Below are positions 25,518 through 34,305 of a DNA stretch of 64,000 nt, piece after piece (positions within the stretch are counted from its first letter, which is position 1; every line of letters starts with the position of its first letter). The stretch spans positions 62,001 to 126,000 of the forward strand of contig NZ_JABXKL010000074.1 in the NCBI RefSeq assembly GCF_017114995.1. The letters are read 5' to 3'. The position numbers were made by a program, and so were the translations under genes. The stretch comes from Nostoc sp. NMS9 (GTDB lineage Bacteria > Cyanobacteriota > Cyanobacteriia > Cyanobacteriales > Nostocaceae). Under the pieces are notes generated by a model that saw only the letters and a program-made list of their open reading frames with translations, made no database searches and was not told the DNA's origin.

Positions 25518-25541
25518 CTTCTCTACGAGAGGCTACGCCAA
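25518..25541 (-). repeat. 24-nt small dispersed repeat, copy 2
   Basis: Exact reverse complement of the 24-nt unit at 6944-6967. It lies in the 168-nt region between the divergently read GIY-YIG gene and ABC permease gene, so it could influence either promoter. Confidence 0.7.
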
Positions 25542-25643
25542 TGCTTACACAAGCAAATAATGCCCTTAAAATATTGAAGCTTAAATCTACTCACATCTCC
25601 AAATCCTTGTTCTGACAAAGCAAAAACAACTATTAAACTTCTT

Positions 25644-26573
25644 ATGAATCAATTGATACCTAAAAATTGGATGTTCATCAAACAGCGGCTTACTCCTTAT
25701 TTATTTTTACTACCCGCCTTAGTTCTTTTAGGTTTAACTGTCTTTTGGCCTGCACTGCAAGCCTTTTACCTCAGCTTTACCAGTTATGAAGACATTGCCC
25801 AGCCGCCACAATGGATAGGTTTTGCCAACTTTCTCAAGCTTTGGAAGGATGCAGTTTTTTGGAAAACCTTAGAAAACACTTTTTTATATCTTGTGGGTGT
25901 AGTACCAATTTTAGTAATTGCTCCCTTAGTACTGGCAATTTTGGTAAATCAGAAACTGCGGGGAATGAATTGGTTTAGAGCAGCGTACTACACTCCAGTA
26001 GTAATTTCAATGGTGGTTGCGGGAATAGCTTGGAAATGGCTGTATGCAGAAAACGGATTACTGAATCAGTTATTTAAAGCTTTAGGTCTTTTTCCAGAAG
26101 GTATTCCTTGGCTAACTAGCCCGGCAAAAATCTTTGGCATTGTACCAATTTCTCTTGCCAGCGTCATGGCTGTCACCGTGTGGAAAGGATTAGGCTACTA
26201 CATGGTGATTTATTTAGCGGGGTTGCAATCAATTCCCGCTGATGTGTACGAAGCCGCAGCCATCGATGGCTCTGATGGTATCAGCAAACATTGGGATATT
26301 ACTATACCTTTAATGAAGCCATATCTAGCACTAGTGGCAGTAATTTCGGCTATTTCTGCGACCAAAGTGTTTGAAGAAGTCTACATTATGACTCAAGGAG
26401 GCCCACTCAGTAGCTCGAAAACGATTGTTTATTATTTATATGAGCAAGCCTTCAACAACTTGGAAATTAGCTATGCTTGCACGATTGGACTAGTGCTGTT
26501 TTTGATAATTTTAGGATTGTCAATTTTGCGATTAGCTATTAATCAGCAAGGTGATGATAATATCACAATTTAA
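25644..26573 (+). CDS. ABC transporter permease, carbohydrate type (MalF/UgpA family)
   Basis: A 309-residue inner-membrane protein with six predicted helices (about 17-38, 75-100, 112-135, 165-190, 220-245, 275-300). The cytoplasmic EAA loop that docks the ATPase reads EAAAIDGSDGISKHWDITIP, matching the MalF/UgpA/LacF-type consensus. It is an importer subunit for a sugar or glycerol-phosphate-like solute. No second permease, ATPase or binding protein adjoins it, so it must work with components encoded elsewhere; the solute-binding protein at 49310 is one candidate, but that is speculative. ATG start at 25644. Confidence 0.88.
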   Translation: MNQLIPKNWMFIKQRLTPYLFLLPALVLLGLTVFWPALQAFYLSFTSYEDIAQPPQWIGFANFLKLWKDAVFWKTLENTFLYLVGVVPILVIAPLVLAILVNQKLRGMNWFRAAYYTPVVISMVVAGIAWKWLYAENGLLNQLFKALGLFPEGIPWLTSPAKIFGIVPISLASVMAVTVWKGLGYYMVIYLAGLQSIPADVYEAAAIDGSDGISKHWDITIPLMKPYLALVAVISAISATKVFEEVYIMTQGGPLSSSKTIVYYLYEQAFNNLEISYACTIGLVLFLIILGLSILRLAINQQGDDNITI

Positions 26574-26660
26574 TGTTGTTTGAATTTAAATATATTAAAT
26601 TTAAAAAAATTATTTTCTACTAGTCCCGATAATCTGAAAATATTCAAATATCGAGAGTGC

Positions 26661-27487
26661 ATGAAAACAGACACGATTTTTTACACCTTATTTCAAACTC
26701 TTCCAGGTGTGTTATTTGAACTTTTGGAACAATCGCAGGCCTTAGCGTCATACTACCAATTTACCTCAGTAGAAATCAAAGAACTAGCACGTCGTATCGA
26801 TGGTTTATTCTTACCCAAACCTGAATTCACAGAAGACACAATCTATTTTGTTGAGGTACAGTTTCAGCGTGATGATGATATTTACTGGCGAATAATCACG
26901 AAGCTTTCCTCTATATCAATCAATATAAACCTCAACGTCGCTGGCAAGCAGTATTACTTTTTGCTCAACGTAGTCTCGACCCAGGTATACCATTCATTTA
27001 TCAAACATCATTAGCCCCACAGCAAATTCGTATAATTTATTTAGACGAATTAGATAATGTACCATCATCTTCGATTGGGCTAGGCATAATTAAGTTAGTA
27101 GTTGCAGCCGAAGATCAAGCCGTACAGCAAGCGAAAAACTTGATAAAACAAGTACAAGAAACGGATGAAGCTAACCGTAGCGATCTTTTAGAATTAGTAG
27201 AGAGAATGCTTATTTACAAATTTGTAAACAAAAGTCAGCAGGAGTTAGAAGCAATGTTTGGATTAACCGATTGGAGACAAACTAAATTTTACCAGGAAGT
27301 AAAGGAAGAAACAAAGCAGGAAGTAAAAGAAGAGGTTCGCGAAGAAACAAAGCTGAAGACTATACCCCGTTTACTTAACTTGGGTTTAAGTCTAGAGCAA
27401 ATTGCTGAAGCATTAGAATTGGATGTTAAACAAGTACAACAAGCTATTGAGAAGCAAGGAGAAGAGGGAACAGAAAGTAATTCGTAA
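26661..27487 (+). pseudogene. Rpn-family (DUF2887) nuclease/transposase-like gene with a frameshift
   Basis: Two frames together make one protein of about 275 residues. Frame 1 (from ATG 26661) gives MKTDTIFYTLFQTLPGVLFELL and the nuclease-like core RIDGLFLPKP...TIYFVEVQFQRD, then diverges after YWRI. Near 26897-26900 the match continues in another frame (EAFLYINQYKPQRRWQAVLL, then the C-terminal part with FVNKSQQELEAMFGL and a Lys/Glu-rich helix) to the stop at 27487. A single-base indel explains this. The family has a PD-(D/E)xK fold and is linked to recombination-promoting nucleases; cyanobacterial genomes carry many copies and many are degraded. A TTG start 81 nt upstream is unlikely. Confidence 0.8.
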
Positions 27488-27501
27488 TTGAAGAGATTTC
27501 T

Positions 27502-30500
27502 TTAAAACCGCTTTTGATATTCCACTACTGCACGACTGTCATCAGTTAAGTTAGTGGAAGCACGCACACGAAATTCATTGTTTATCCGGTAATTAATACC
27601 CCATTGGAAGGGGTCATTTGTTGTCAAAATTTTAATACTGGAAACGGATATTTTGGAAGAAATGTCAACCCCAGCCTCCGCTGCTAATTCTAAAGTTGAA
27701 TTGCTTCTTCCAGCTTCAGGATTCTCAGAAATAACGGTAGGAAATATCCGCAGTTCACTTAAGCCAAAAGTACTCCCAATCTGGTTAAAAGCTGACTGAA
27801 AATTGTTAAACACAGCCGAACCTGCAATGTTAATCAGACCTAAAGTACTGTCTGCACGTCCTTGGGTGTCTACAAATCCACCTCCTAAAAGAGCAACAAT
27901 TTCAGTTTGACTACGTGACGGACTACTTGTTAATTCTAGATTTTCATTTAGTTTGCTAGCTAAACCGTTGATAGTAGCTTCGACTCGAACACTCTCTAAC
28001 GCTGATAAACCTGTAGAATTTACCCGACTGAAGTCATTACTTTGAGTTACATCCAGTACTTTGGCAAATAGCCGAATATCTAAGTTGGGGTCGCGGGGTT
28101 GAGAAGGACTAAAAGTTGCAGTGTGTTTATAGCCACGAGCAAGGTTAAATTGGGTAGTAAATAAATTTACCCCTCCTTTTTCTAACTGGATGGTGCCATC
28201 AGGTATAGGCTGATTGATTAAGCCGTTAACTATGAGATTACCAGTGGCGCGAAAGTTGAGAATAGGGTCACGGGTAATTTGGACGTTTTTACCTAGTTCC
28301 AAATCTAAATTATTAAATCTGGCGTTAGTATTTCCTGTCCCATTTCCAATTTCAGATTTGCTCTGCTTATTGGCTTTTGTGGGTGATACGCCAATACTAC
28401 CATTTTCAGATGTCGTGGCGTTGGTAGATTCTGCCAGCAATACTTTACCATCAAATAAATTTACTCTACCGCCAATTATGGGATTAAGGGCAGAACCAGT
28501 AATCTGCAAATTGCCACTAGCGCCTCCCTGATAAAGTCCCTTGAGATTCAACGCAAGCTGATCGAGATTAACAGTCAGGGGATTTTTGATAGTTACGTTC
28601 TCATTGTTGAAGATGGGAATTTCACCAGCAGCTTCTACCGTCCCACGGCTAAATCTACCTTGAAGATTTTCTACTAAGATGCTGTCAAAATTAAACAGTA
28701 CTCTACCTGTGACACCTCTCAGCTTACGTGGCAAAGCCTGGGCTGAAAAAGTAGCATCCTTGACAGTAGCAATTCCATTTACTTCGGGTTTTTGCAGTGT
28801 TCCCCGCACCTTGAGGTCTACTTCTCCTTCACCTTTCTCAAATACCACTTGATTAGTCAATGCGTTTAACAGCCCCAATCCCTCGTTTTCCAACTTCATA
28901 TCCAAACTGATTTGATCGCTGTCTGGTGCGACGGAAGCAAAAGGCAATTTATAAGGAATGCTGCCAGTAATATCAACAGGTTTTGGCCCAGCAACTGCTA
29001 CAGTACTACCAAAATTTAAGCGCCCATTGGCATAGCTGAAACTTGCTGTTGCTGACTCTATTTTGCTCTGATTTAGTATTCCTTCTGTGATTTGCAATTC
29101 CCCTTTAGCTTGGGGATTAGCAATACTGCCGGCTAAAGCTGCTGTACCGTTAAGATTACCTGTGATTCCAATTGGTAGTTTGACAACATTATTCAATAGT
29201 TGTACTGGAAAATTATTCACCCGCAGCTGACCAGATTGTTCATCACCACCAACGTTACCCGTAAATGCAATCAGTCTGTTTTGAGATTCGATTCGTAATG
29301 GTCGCAAACTTAAAACACCGTTCTCAAAGTTGCCTTCAGCAATTACTTTTTCGGCAGTATAAAAACGATTTCGTTCTTCCTTTTTACCCCAGGCAAAGTT
29401 TTGTCCATTCAAATTAAAATCCACTGCTAATCCATTGGCTGTTGCTGTATTTACAGCCACTTCTCCATTGAAAGTCCCCTTTAAGTCTGCTAAATCCGGT
29501 ATTGGAGTGGAATTAAGTCGCTGTTCTTCCTGTTCTGCCACCAAAGCTTCAATTTCAGAAAACCGTTGGATTTGGGTGAATAAGGGTTCGTTTGGCGTTC
29601 CTTGGGGGTTGGTAGTCAGATCCGCTGCAGTGCCGTAGATTTCTGCTGAACCACCTGGCAAATTTTGTAAATCAAATATCTTTGCTACAGCTAGAACATC
29701 TTGGATCTCACCCTGCTTGACGTTCAGTTTACCTTGTAATTTAGGCCCTTTAGCGCTTTGAGCCACAGTACCGACAAGAGCGTAGCTACTTTTTCCTTTG
29801 ACAAATTCGCTATTAGTGAGTGTAGTTTTACCGTCACCGTAGCGGAATTGAGCGGCTAAACGATCGCCTTTAACCCGGCCAATTTGGGGATTAGCGATCG
29901 CTAAATTTCCCGTTGTTGCCAATGTCTGTTGATTAAACAGCAAATCCCCAGTTAACAACCCAGCTATCTTACCAGCACCCAATCGAGTAATTGGTGGCGG
30001 AGTCAAATTCAATATTTGTAAGGGGAAATTGGCAACTTTCAGCGCCCAATCATTCCCTTGAACATTACCTGTGGCTGATGCTTGCTGCCATTTAACTAAG
30101 AAAGATTTCGGGCGATTATTGGCATCTAAATTAAAGGATAAGCGATCGCTATTACCCGCCAAGTTCAAACTCAATCCGCGTCCCTGTACTGAATCGATGT
30201 TTCCAGTTAACAACGGCTCAAAAGCAATATCTTGAACAACCAAGTCTCGTAAGTTGATTTGCCCTACTACATTTGGTAAGGGCAGCTTACCAGTAATTTG
30301 ACCATTAAAATCTACTTTACCCGCCACAGCAACTTGATTCGGAAAATTGATCGGTAACTGTTTTAAGTTGTAATTCTGCGCTTGGACATTGAGATTGAGG
30401 GCAGTAATTTCCGGTATCCCTGCCTTTGTTGCATTGGCTAATATATTACCAGTCACACTTAATCCGGGAGCAGTTGCTCGCTCAATGGTCAGCCTTTCAC

Positions 30501-32769
30501 CACTCCAAGCGATCGCAGCCGTCAAAGGTTGCTCTAGACCAGGGATACCTTGGGATAATTGCACCTGACCAGCAGCACGCACATCAGCTAATTTGGACGA
30601 TCCGAGCGTGCCAGCTAATTGTAACTGACCGCCAAACTGACCCCGCAATTGCTGATTTAAGCGATTTAATTCCACACCAGCAGCATCAACTATAGCTTGA
30701 TAGCGACCATTAGCTACTTGGATATTAGAGGCTGTAATATTTCCACCTGCAACATCCAGCCGTCCCTGACCGTTAGCTTGGATAGTTTGTGGTTGGAAGG
30801 ATTCAACAGAACCTGCCACATTTGCTTGACCAGTTAACGTCCCTCGGAACTGTGGTGGTACTGCTGCTAACTGCTGTAACGGTACATTAGTTGCTTGAAC
30901 TTGTGCCTGGTATACACCATTACCCACTTGGATATTAGAGGCTGTAATAGTTCCACCCGCAACATTTACCTGCGCCTGACCGCTAGCTTGAATAGTTTGC
31001 AGTTGAAAGGACTCAACAGAACCTGCCACATTTATTTGACCAGTTAACTTCCCTCGAAACTGCGATGGTACTGCTGCCAACTGCCGCACAGGAACATTCT
31101 TAGCCTGAACTTGCGCCTGATATAAACCATTCGCCACTTGGATATTAGAGGCTGTAATAGTCCCACCCGCAACATTTACCTGCGCCTGACCGTTGGCTTG
31201 AATAGTTTGCGGTTGGAAGGATTCAACAGAACCCGCTACGTCGAACTGACCATTTAATGCCCCTTGAAACTGCTTTGGTACTGTTGCCAACTGCTGCACA
31301 GGAACATTCTTAGCCTGAACTTGCGCCTGATACACACCATTAGCCACTTGAATATTAGAGGTTGTAACCGTACCACCGCCAATAGTAAGGCGACCTTCAC
31401 CACTGCCACGGAAGGTTTTCAGGCTAAAATTATCTCTGTTGCCTACAATTTGGAACGTTCCCGCCAAAGGATTATTTAAAGCTGGAGGAGACTGTTTCAA
31501 TATTTGTCCCAACCGCACATTATTAGCTACAAGTTGAGCCGAGAAGCTTTGGTCTTGCAGTTGGATATTAGAAACTGCAACTGTGCCGCCACCAATTTGA
31601 ACTCCTGCACCATCACTGCGAATTGTGGCAATTTCAAATGGTGCTGTGCTGCCTGAGAGGATGAGACCACCATTGAATTGTGCCCCAGTCAAAGAGACAT
31701 TTTGCAGTTGACTTTTGTCTACAAAGGGTTCCAACTTCACCCCAGAAGCAACAGCCACAGCTTGCCAACGCTCATTAGCATAACTACCAGTTGCCCGAAC
31801 TGTCCCACCACCTACATTCAGAGCCACATTGCGGAAAGATACGTTGCGATTTGGAGCGATGGCAACTTCGCCTGTTCCGGGATAAGTTCCATTGGGAGCT
31901 TGGAACTGTACCACAGTTTGGACATTGGTGGGAACGCCAGTTAATTGGGCTGTACCTGAGACATTGCCTATTTGAAAGGTAGGTGTTGTTTCGTAGACTT
32001 TGGCGATCGCATCCCCTGGAACATTCTTGGCAGCAAAATTTAAATCCAGTTGCGGGCTTTTACCAAGTTGAATTGTACCAGCACCCGTAATCTCACCCCC
32101 AATTTTGGCTTTACCTTGAATATCTTTTAGGGTAATTAAAGAGGAACTAGTAACAAGCTCAAACTTACTACTGATACTATTAAAATCAACTTTATCAATT
32201 CGGGCAGTTTGGATCGTGGCAACTGAGCCGGAAAGAATTGGCTCTTTTGTCGATCCGGTAATTTGCAAAGAAGCTTGCACTTGTCCAGCGATCGGTACAG
32301 GTAATTTTACCTTGAGAGTTTCTTGGGCATTTACCAAACTTACCGCATTTACACGCGCTGCCAACTTAAAGCCTGCTTTAGAGTCAATGATTCCCGTAGC
32401 TACTAAAGGAATTTTGCCGTAGTTGCTAGTAACATTATTTAACTGCAACTCCGTTCCTTGGAAGTGGAGGTTTCCTTGGCTATTGTTCAACAATTGCGGG
32501 ACTTTGGGTATTTGAAGCGTTACCCCTTGCACAGTAGCGTTGCCAAACAATAAAGTTTGCTGTCCTGGTGTCAATCGAATTAACAAGTCGCCATTGGCTC
32601 GACCCGCCTGTAAATTCACTGGTAACTTAATCAACCGAGTAATATTCTCAGCCGGAAAATCTTGTGCTTGCACCTGGAAGTTCCCTGCTAGCACCTTAGA
32701 ACGTGTCTCTCCCTGAATGGAAATATTGCCACCACTGTCTGCTTGACCCCCGACTTCAAACCGTATCAA
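27502..32769 (-). CDS. tamB: TamB-like translocation/assembly protein, main (C-terminal) part
   Basis: About 1755 residues of a TamB/DUF490 protein, the long periplasm-spanning protein that partners Omp85-family proteins in outer-membrane assembly or lipid transport. The body is repetitive beta-strand sequence (e.g. TASNIQVANG, AGSVESFQPQTI). The C-terminus carries the conserved TamB domain: GNLIVNGLINQPIPDGTIQLE, EIVALLGGGFVD and the final FQWGINYRINNEFRVRA. Upstream the same frame continues without a stop through VTFSQLNGSAQLLANNQ into an 8-nt repeat array, where the match switches to another frame that supplies the N-terminus (32846-33475). The TTG at 32769 is not a natural start. Three near-identical 70-residue repeats lie at 30721-31350. 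Confidence 0.9.
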   Translation of the reverse strand: MIRFEVGGQADSGGNISIQGETRSKVLAGNFQVQAQDFPAENITRLIKLPVNLQAGRANGDLLIRLTPGQQTLLFGNATVQGVTLQIPKVPQLLNNSQGNLHFQGTELQLNNVTSNYGKIPLVATGIIDSKAGFKLAARVNAVSLVNAQETLKVKLPVPIAGQVQASLQITGSTKEPILSGSVATIQTARIDKVDFNSISSKFELVTSSSLITLKDIQGKAKIGGEITGAGTIQLGKSPQLDLNFAAKNVPGDAIAKVYETTPTFQIGNVSGTAQLTGVPTNVQTVVQFQAPNGTYPGTGEVAIAPNRNVSFRNVALNVGGGTVRATGSYANERWQAVAVASGVKLEPFVDKSQLQNVSLTGAQFNGGLILSGSTAPFEIATIRSDGAGVQIGGGTVAVSNIQLQDQSFSAQLVANNVRLGQILKQSPPALNNPLAGTFQIVGNRDNFSLKTFRGSGEGRLTIGGGTVTTSNIQVANGVYQAQVQAKNVPVQQLATVPKQFQGALNGQFDVAGSVESFQPQTIQANGQAQVNVAGGTITASNIQVANGLYQAQVQAKNVPVRQLAAVPSQFRGKLTGQINVAGSVESFQLQTIQASGQAQVNVAGGTITASNIQVGNGVYQAQVQATNVPLQQLAAVPPQFRGTLTGQANVAGSVESFQPQTIQANGQGRLDVAGGNITASNIQVANGRYQAIVDAAGVELNRLNQQLRGQFGGQLQLAGTLGSSKLADVRAAGQVQLSQGIPGLEQPLTAAIAWSGERLTIERATAPGLSVTGNILANATKAGIPEITALNLNVQAQNYNLKQLPINFPNQVAVAGKVDFNGQITGKLPLPNVVGQINLRDLVVQDIAFEPLLTGNIDSVQGRGLSLNLAGNSDRLSFNLDANNRPKSFLVKWQQASATGNVQGNDWALKVANFPLQILNLTPPPITRLGAGKIAGLLTGDLLFNQQTLATTGNLAIANPQIGRVKGDRLAAQFRYGDGKTTLTNSEFVKGKSSYALVGTVAQSAKGPKLQGKLNVKQGEIQDVLAVAKIFDLQNLPGGSAEIYGTAADLTTNPQGTPNEPLFTQIQRFSEIEALVAEQEEQRLNSTPIPDLADLKGTFNGEVAVNTATANGLAVDFNLNGQNFAWGKKEERNRFYTAEKVIAEGNFENGVLSLRPLRIESQNRLIAFTGNVGGDEQSGQLRVNNFPVQLLNNVVKLPIGITGNLNGTAALAGSIANPQAKGELQITEGILNQSKIESATASFSYANGRLNFGSTVAVAGPKPVDITGSIPYKLPFASVAPDSDQISLDMKLENEGLGLLNALTNQVVFEKGEGEVDLKVRGTLQKPEVNGIATVKDATFSAQALPRKLRGVTGRVLFNFDSILVENLQGRFSRGTVEAAGEIPIFNNENVTIKNPLTVNLDQLALNLKGLYQGGASGNLQITGSALNPIIGGRVNLFDGKVLLAESTNATTSENGSIGVSPTKANKQSKSEIGNGTGNTNARFNNLDLELGKNVQITRDPILNFRATGNLIVNGLINQPIPDGTIQLEKGGVNLFTTQFNLARGYKHTATFSPSQPRDPNLDIRLFAKVLDVTQSNDFSRVNSTGLSALESVRVEATINGLASKLNENLELTSSPSRSQTEIVALLGGGFVDTQGRADSTLGLINIAGSAVFNNFQSAFNQIGSTFGLSELRIFPTVISENPEAGRSNSTLELAAEAGVDISSKISVSSIKILTTNDPFQWGINYRINNEFRVRASTNLTDDSRAVVEYQKRF
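30721..31350. repeat. 210-bp tandem repeats within tamB
   Basis: Three consecutive 210-bp units start at the motif GATATTAGAG at 30721, 30931 and 31141, with partial units on both sides (the motif recurs at 31351 as AATATTAGAG). Each encodes 70 residues of beta-helix-like sequence. High nucleotide similarity points to recent unequal exchange. Confidence 0.8.
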
Positions 32770-32845
32770 CTGGTTATTTGCTAGAAGTTGAGCAGATCCA
32801 TTGAGTTGAGAAAATGTTACGGGGGATGAGGAGGATCTTGCTCCC

Positions 32846-33475
32846 TTATCTCCCCCTGCTCCCCTGCTCCCCTGCTCCCCTGCTCCCCTGCTCCCCTGCT
32901 CCCCTGCTCCTCTGCTCCTCTGCTCCTCTGCCCCCCTGCCCCTCTACTCTCTCCTGCGGCATCAATGCCAGCTTGGCATTGCGAAACCGCAGGTTGTCCA
33001 AATCAGTTTTAATGGCGCCGCCTTCACCTGACGACACTATGGTAGTGGAAACCCAGCGTCCTTGGTCATCCTGTTCAATGTAAATATCTGGGTTGACTAA
33101 GGTGACATCTAGCTTTAGATGGTGGTTAAAGATTAATTGCAACAGATCAAAACCCACCTCTACAGATTCGACTGTGGCCCGATCTGGATCTGTAGGCGTG
33201 GCTGGGATAGTTGAAGCCCCAAACTGCACTCCCGTCAACGAAAATTGTTTAACTCTTCCCAGGTCTACCGGACGGTTGAGTGTAGTCGTGAGACTTTGTT
33301 GTGCTAATGGTGTTAACTCTGTTTGAACAAAAGTCCACAACCGCCAAATACCGACAATCACTCCTAACAGTAAAAGTCCGCTCAAAGCAATGCTACCCCG
33401 ACTCAACACCAACAACCACAAACGCTTGCGGTTAGGGGAAAGGTAGTAAGGATCTCGATCGGGATATTTAGTCAT
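32846..33475 (-). CDS. tamB: TamB-like protein, N-terminal part (frame closed by repeat array)
   Basis: A 209-residue fragment starting MTKYPDRDPYYLSPNRKR. A membrane anchor lies at about 24-48 (RGSIALSGLLLLGVIVGIW), typical of the inner-membrane end of TamB, and the AsmA-like start of the periplasmic part follows (PVDLGRVKQFSLTGVQFG). The last ~30 residues are repeat-encoded (RGAGEQGS units), and the frame ends at TAA 32846-32848. The next frame continues the homologous protein. Adding one 8-nt unit would join both parts into 1993 residues, and removing two would give 1985, so this is one gene in an off state or a recent lesion. Confidence 0.88.
   Translation of the reverse strand: MTKYPDRDPYYLSPNRKRLWLLVLSRGSIALSGLLLLGVIVGIWRLWTFVQTELTPLAQQSLTTTLNRPVDLGRVKQFSLTGVQFGASTIPATPTDPDRATVESVEVGFDLLQLIFNHHLKLDVTLVNPDIYIEQDDQGRWVSTTIVSSGEGGAIKTDLDNLRFRNAKLALMPQERVEGQGGRGAEEQRSRGAGEQGSRGAGEQGSRGR
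32858..32953. repeat. Octanucleotide tandem repeat that separates the two tamB frames
   Basis: Twelve 8-nt units: seven GCTCCCCT (32858-32913), three GCTCCTCT (32914-32937), then GCCCCCCT and GCCCCTCT. On the coding strand the unit is AGGGGAGC and is stop-free in all three phases. As eight is not a multiple of three, each unit gained or lost shifts the reading frame. Confidence 0.9.
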
Positions 33476-33735
33476 TTGCTTTCACTGTATTAATTGCCGG
33501 ATGTCGCTGGCACACACAAGCATTAACTGGCACATTGGTTCAGTATGCCATTTCCAGGATACGCCAACTAAACCCAAGACCCCATTGGTTGAGTTACGGT
33601 ATTTGCTCGATCCAATACTTATGCTTAATAATATTGGCGTTTTCAGGAAAATCTGAATAGAGTGAAAATTATTCCTATGACTTTCCTTGAGGCACAATCT
33701 CGAACTTTAATATGAATAAACCTTAAAAAGGACAG

Positions 33736-34164
33736 ATGATTACACCAATGCGTGTTTTTGTGTTAATTTTTAATGCTCGAACGGAAAATGAGGGGATTCA
33801 CACGATCCGGGAAGGCGATCGCAATAAAATTCTGATGTTCGAGTCAGAAGACGATGCGACGCGCTTTGCCCTGATGTTAGAAGCTCAGGATTTCCCCGCA
33901 CCCACACCAGAGCCGATCGATGCTGAAGAAATCAAGGAATTTTGCGAAAGTGCTGGATATGAATGGGAAATCATCCCAGAAAACAGCAATTTAGTTGTAA
34001 CTCCCCCAGAACTTAACGTCGAAAAAACCGACTGGCAAGAAGATGCCCAGAAGGAGGATACTGTTGAAGACACCTTCCCTCTCAATCAACAGCCGCTAGA
34101 AGAACCAGAATTGTCTGATTCTGAACTAGAGAAGATTCGTCGCAAATTGGAAGGATTGTTGTAA
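33736..34164 (+). CDS. DUF3110 protein
   Basis: A 142-residue soluble, acidic protein. The first ~85 residues match the cyanobacterial/plastid DUF3110 family: MRVFVLIFNARTENEGIHTI, FESEDDATRFALMLEAQDF, and EIKEFCESAGYEWEII. The rest is an acidic, low-complexity tail ending in a short helix. Function unknown; the family is nearly restricted to oxygenic phototrophs. ATG at 33736; an in-frame ATG five codons later is also possible. The gene before it (tamB) is divergent. Confidence 0.85.
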   Translation: MITPMRVFVLIFNARTENEGIHTIREGDRNKILMFESEDDATRFALMLEAQDFPAPTPEPIDAEEIKEFCESAGYEWEIIPENSNLVVTPPELNVEKTDWQEDAQKEDTVEDTFPLNQQPLEEPELSDSELEKIRRKLEGLL

Positions 34165-34166
34165 GT

Positions 34167-34208
34167 AGTCATTAGTCATTAGTCATTGGTCATTGGTCAT
34201 TAGCCATT
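34167..34208 (+). repeat. Heptanucleotide repeat, six units (AGTCATT type)
   Basis: AGTCATT x3, GGTCATT x2 and AGCCATT in tandem, starting 2 nt after the stop of the DUF3110 gene. Short tandem repeats of 7 nt are characteristic of Nostocales. Confidence 0.8.
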
Positions 34209-34270
34209 GGTCGCTAACTGACTAATGACAACGGACATCGATAGATGCCCAAAGGGCGGCCTAGGGTAGA

Positions 34271-34305
34271 ACAAAGGACAAAGGACAAATGACAAATGAC
34301 AAATT
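34271..34305 (+). repeat. Heptanucleotide repeat forming the murQ start region
   Basis: Five 7-nt units: ACAAAGG x2, ACAAATG x2, ACAAATT. The AAAGG at 34280-34284 is a plausible Shine-Dalgarno, and the ATG of the fourth unit (34296) is the murQ start. The ATG of the third unit (34289) is out of frame. Confidence 0.8.

Noticed and set aside
26580..26660. TTG start at 26580 for the Rpn-family gene
   Set aside because: The family N-terminus begins at MKTDTIFYTLF (ATG 26661); the upstream codons have no resemblance to it.
32846..33475. A separate small protein gene upstream of tamB
   Set aside because: Its sequence is the N-terminus of TamB with membrane anchor, and the homology continues in the next frame directly after the 8-nt repeats.
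33482..33697. 71-codon minus-strand frame upstream of tamB
   Set aside because: No homology features or start signal; it probably lies in the tamB upstream region.
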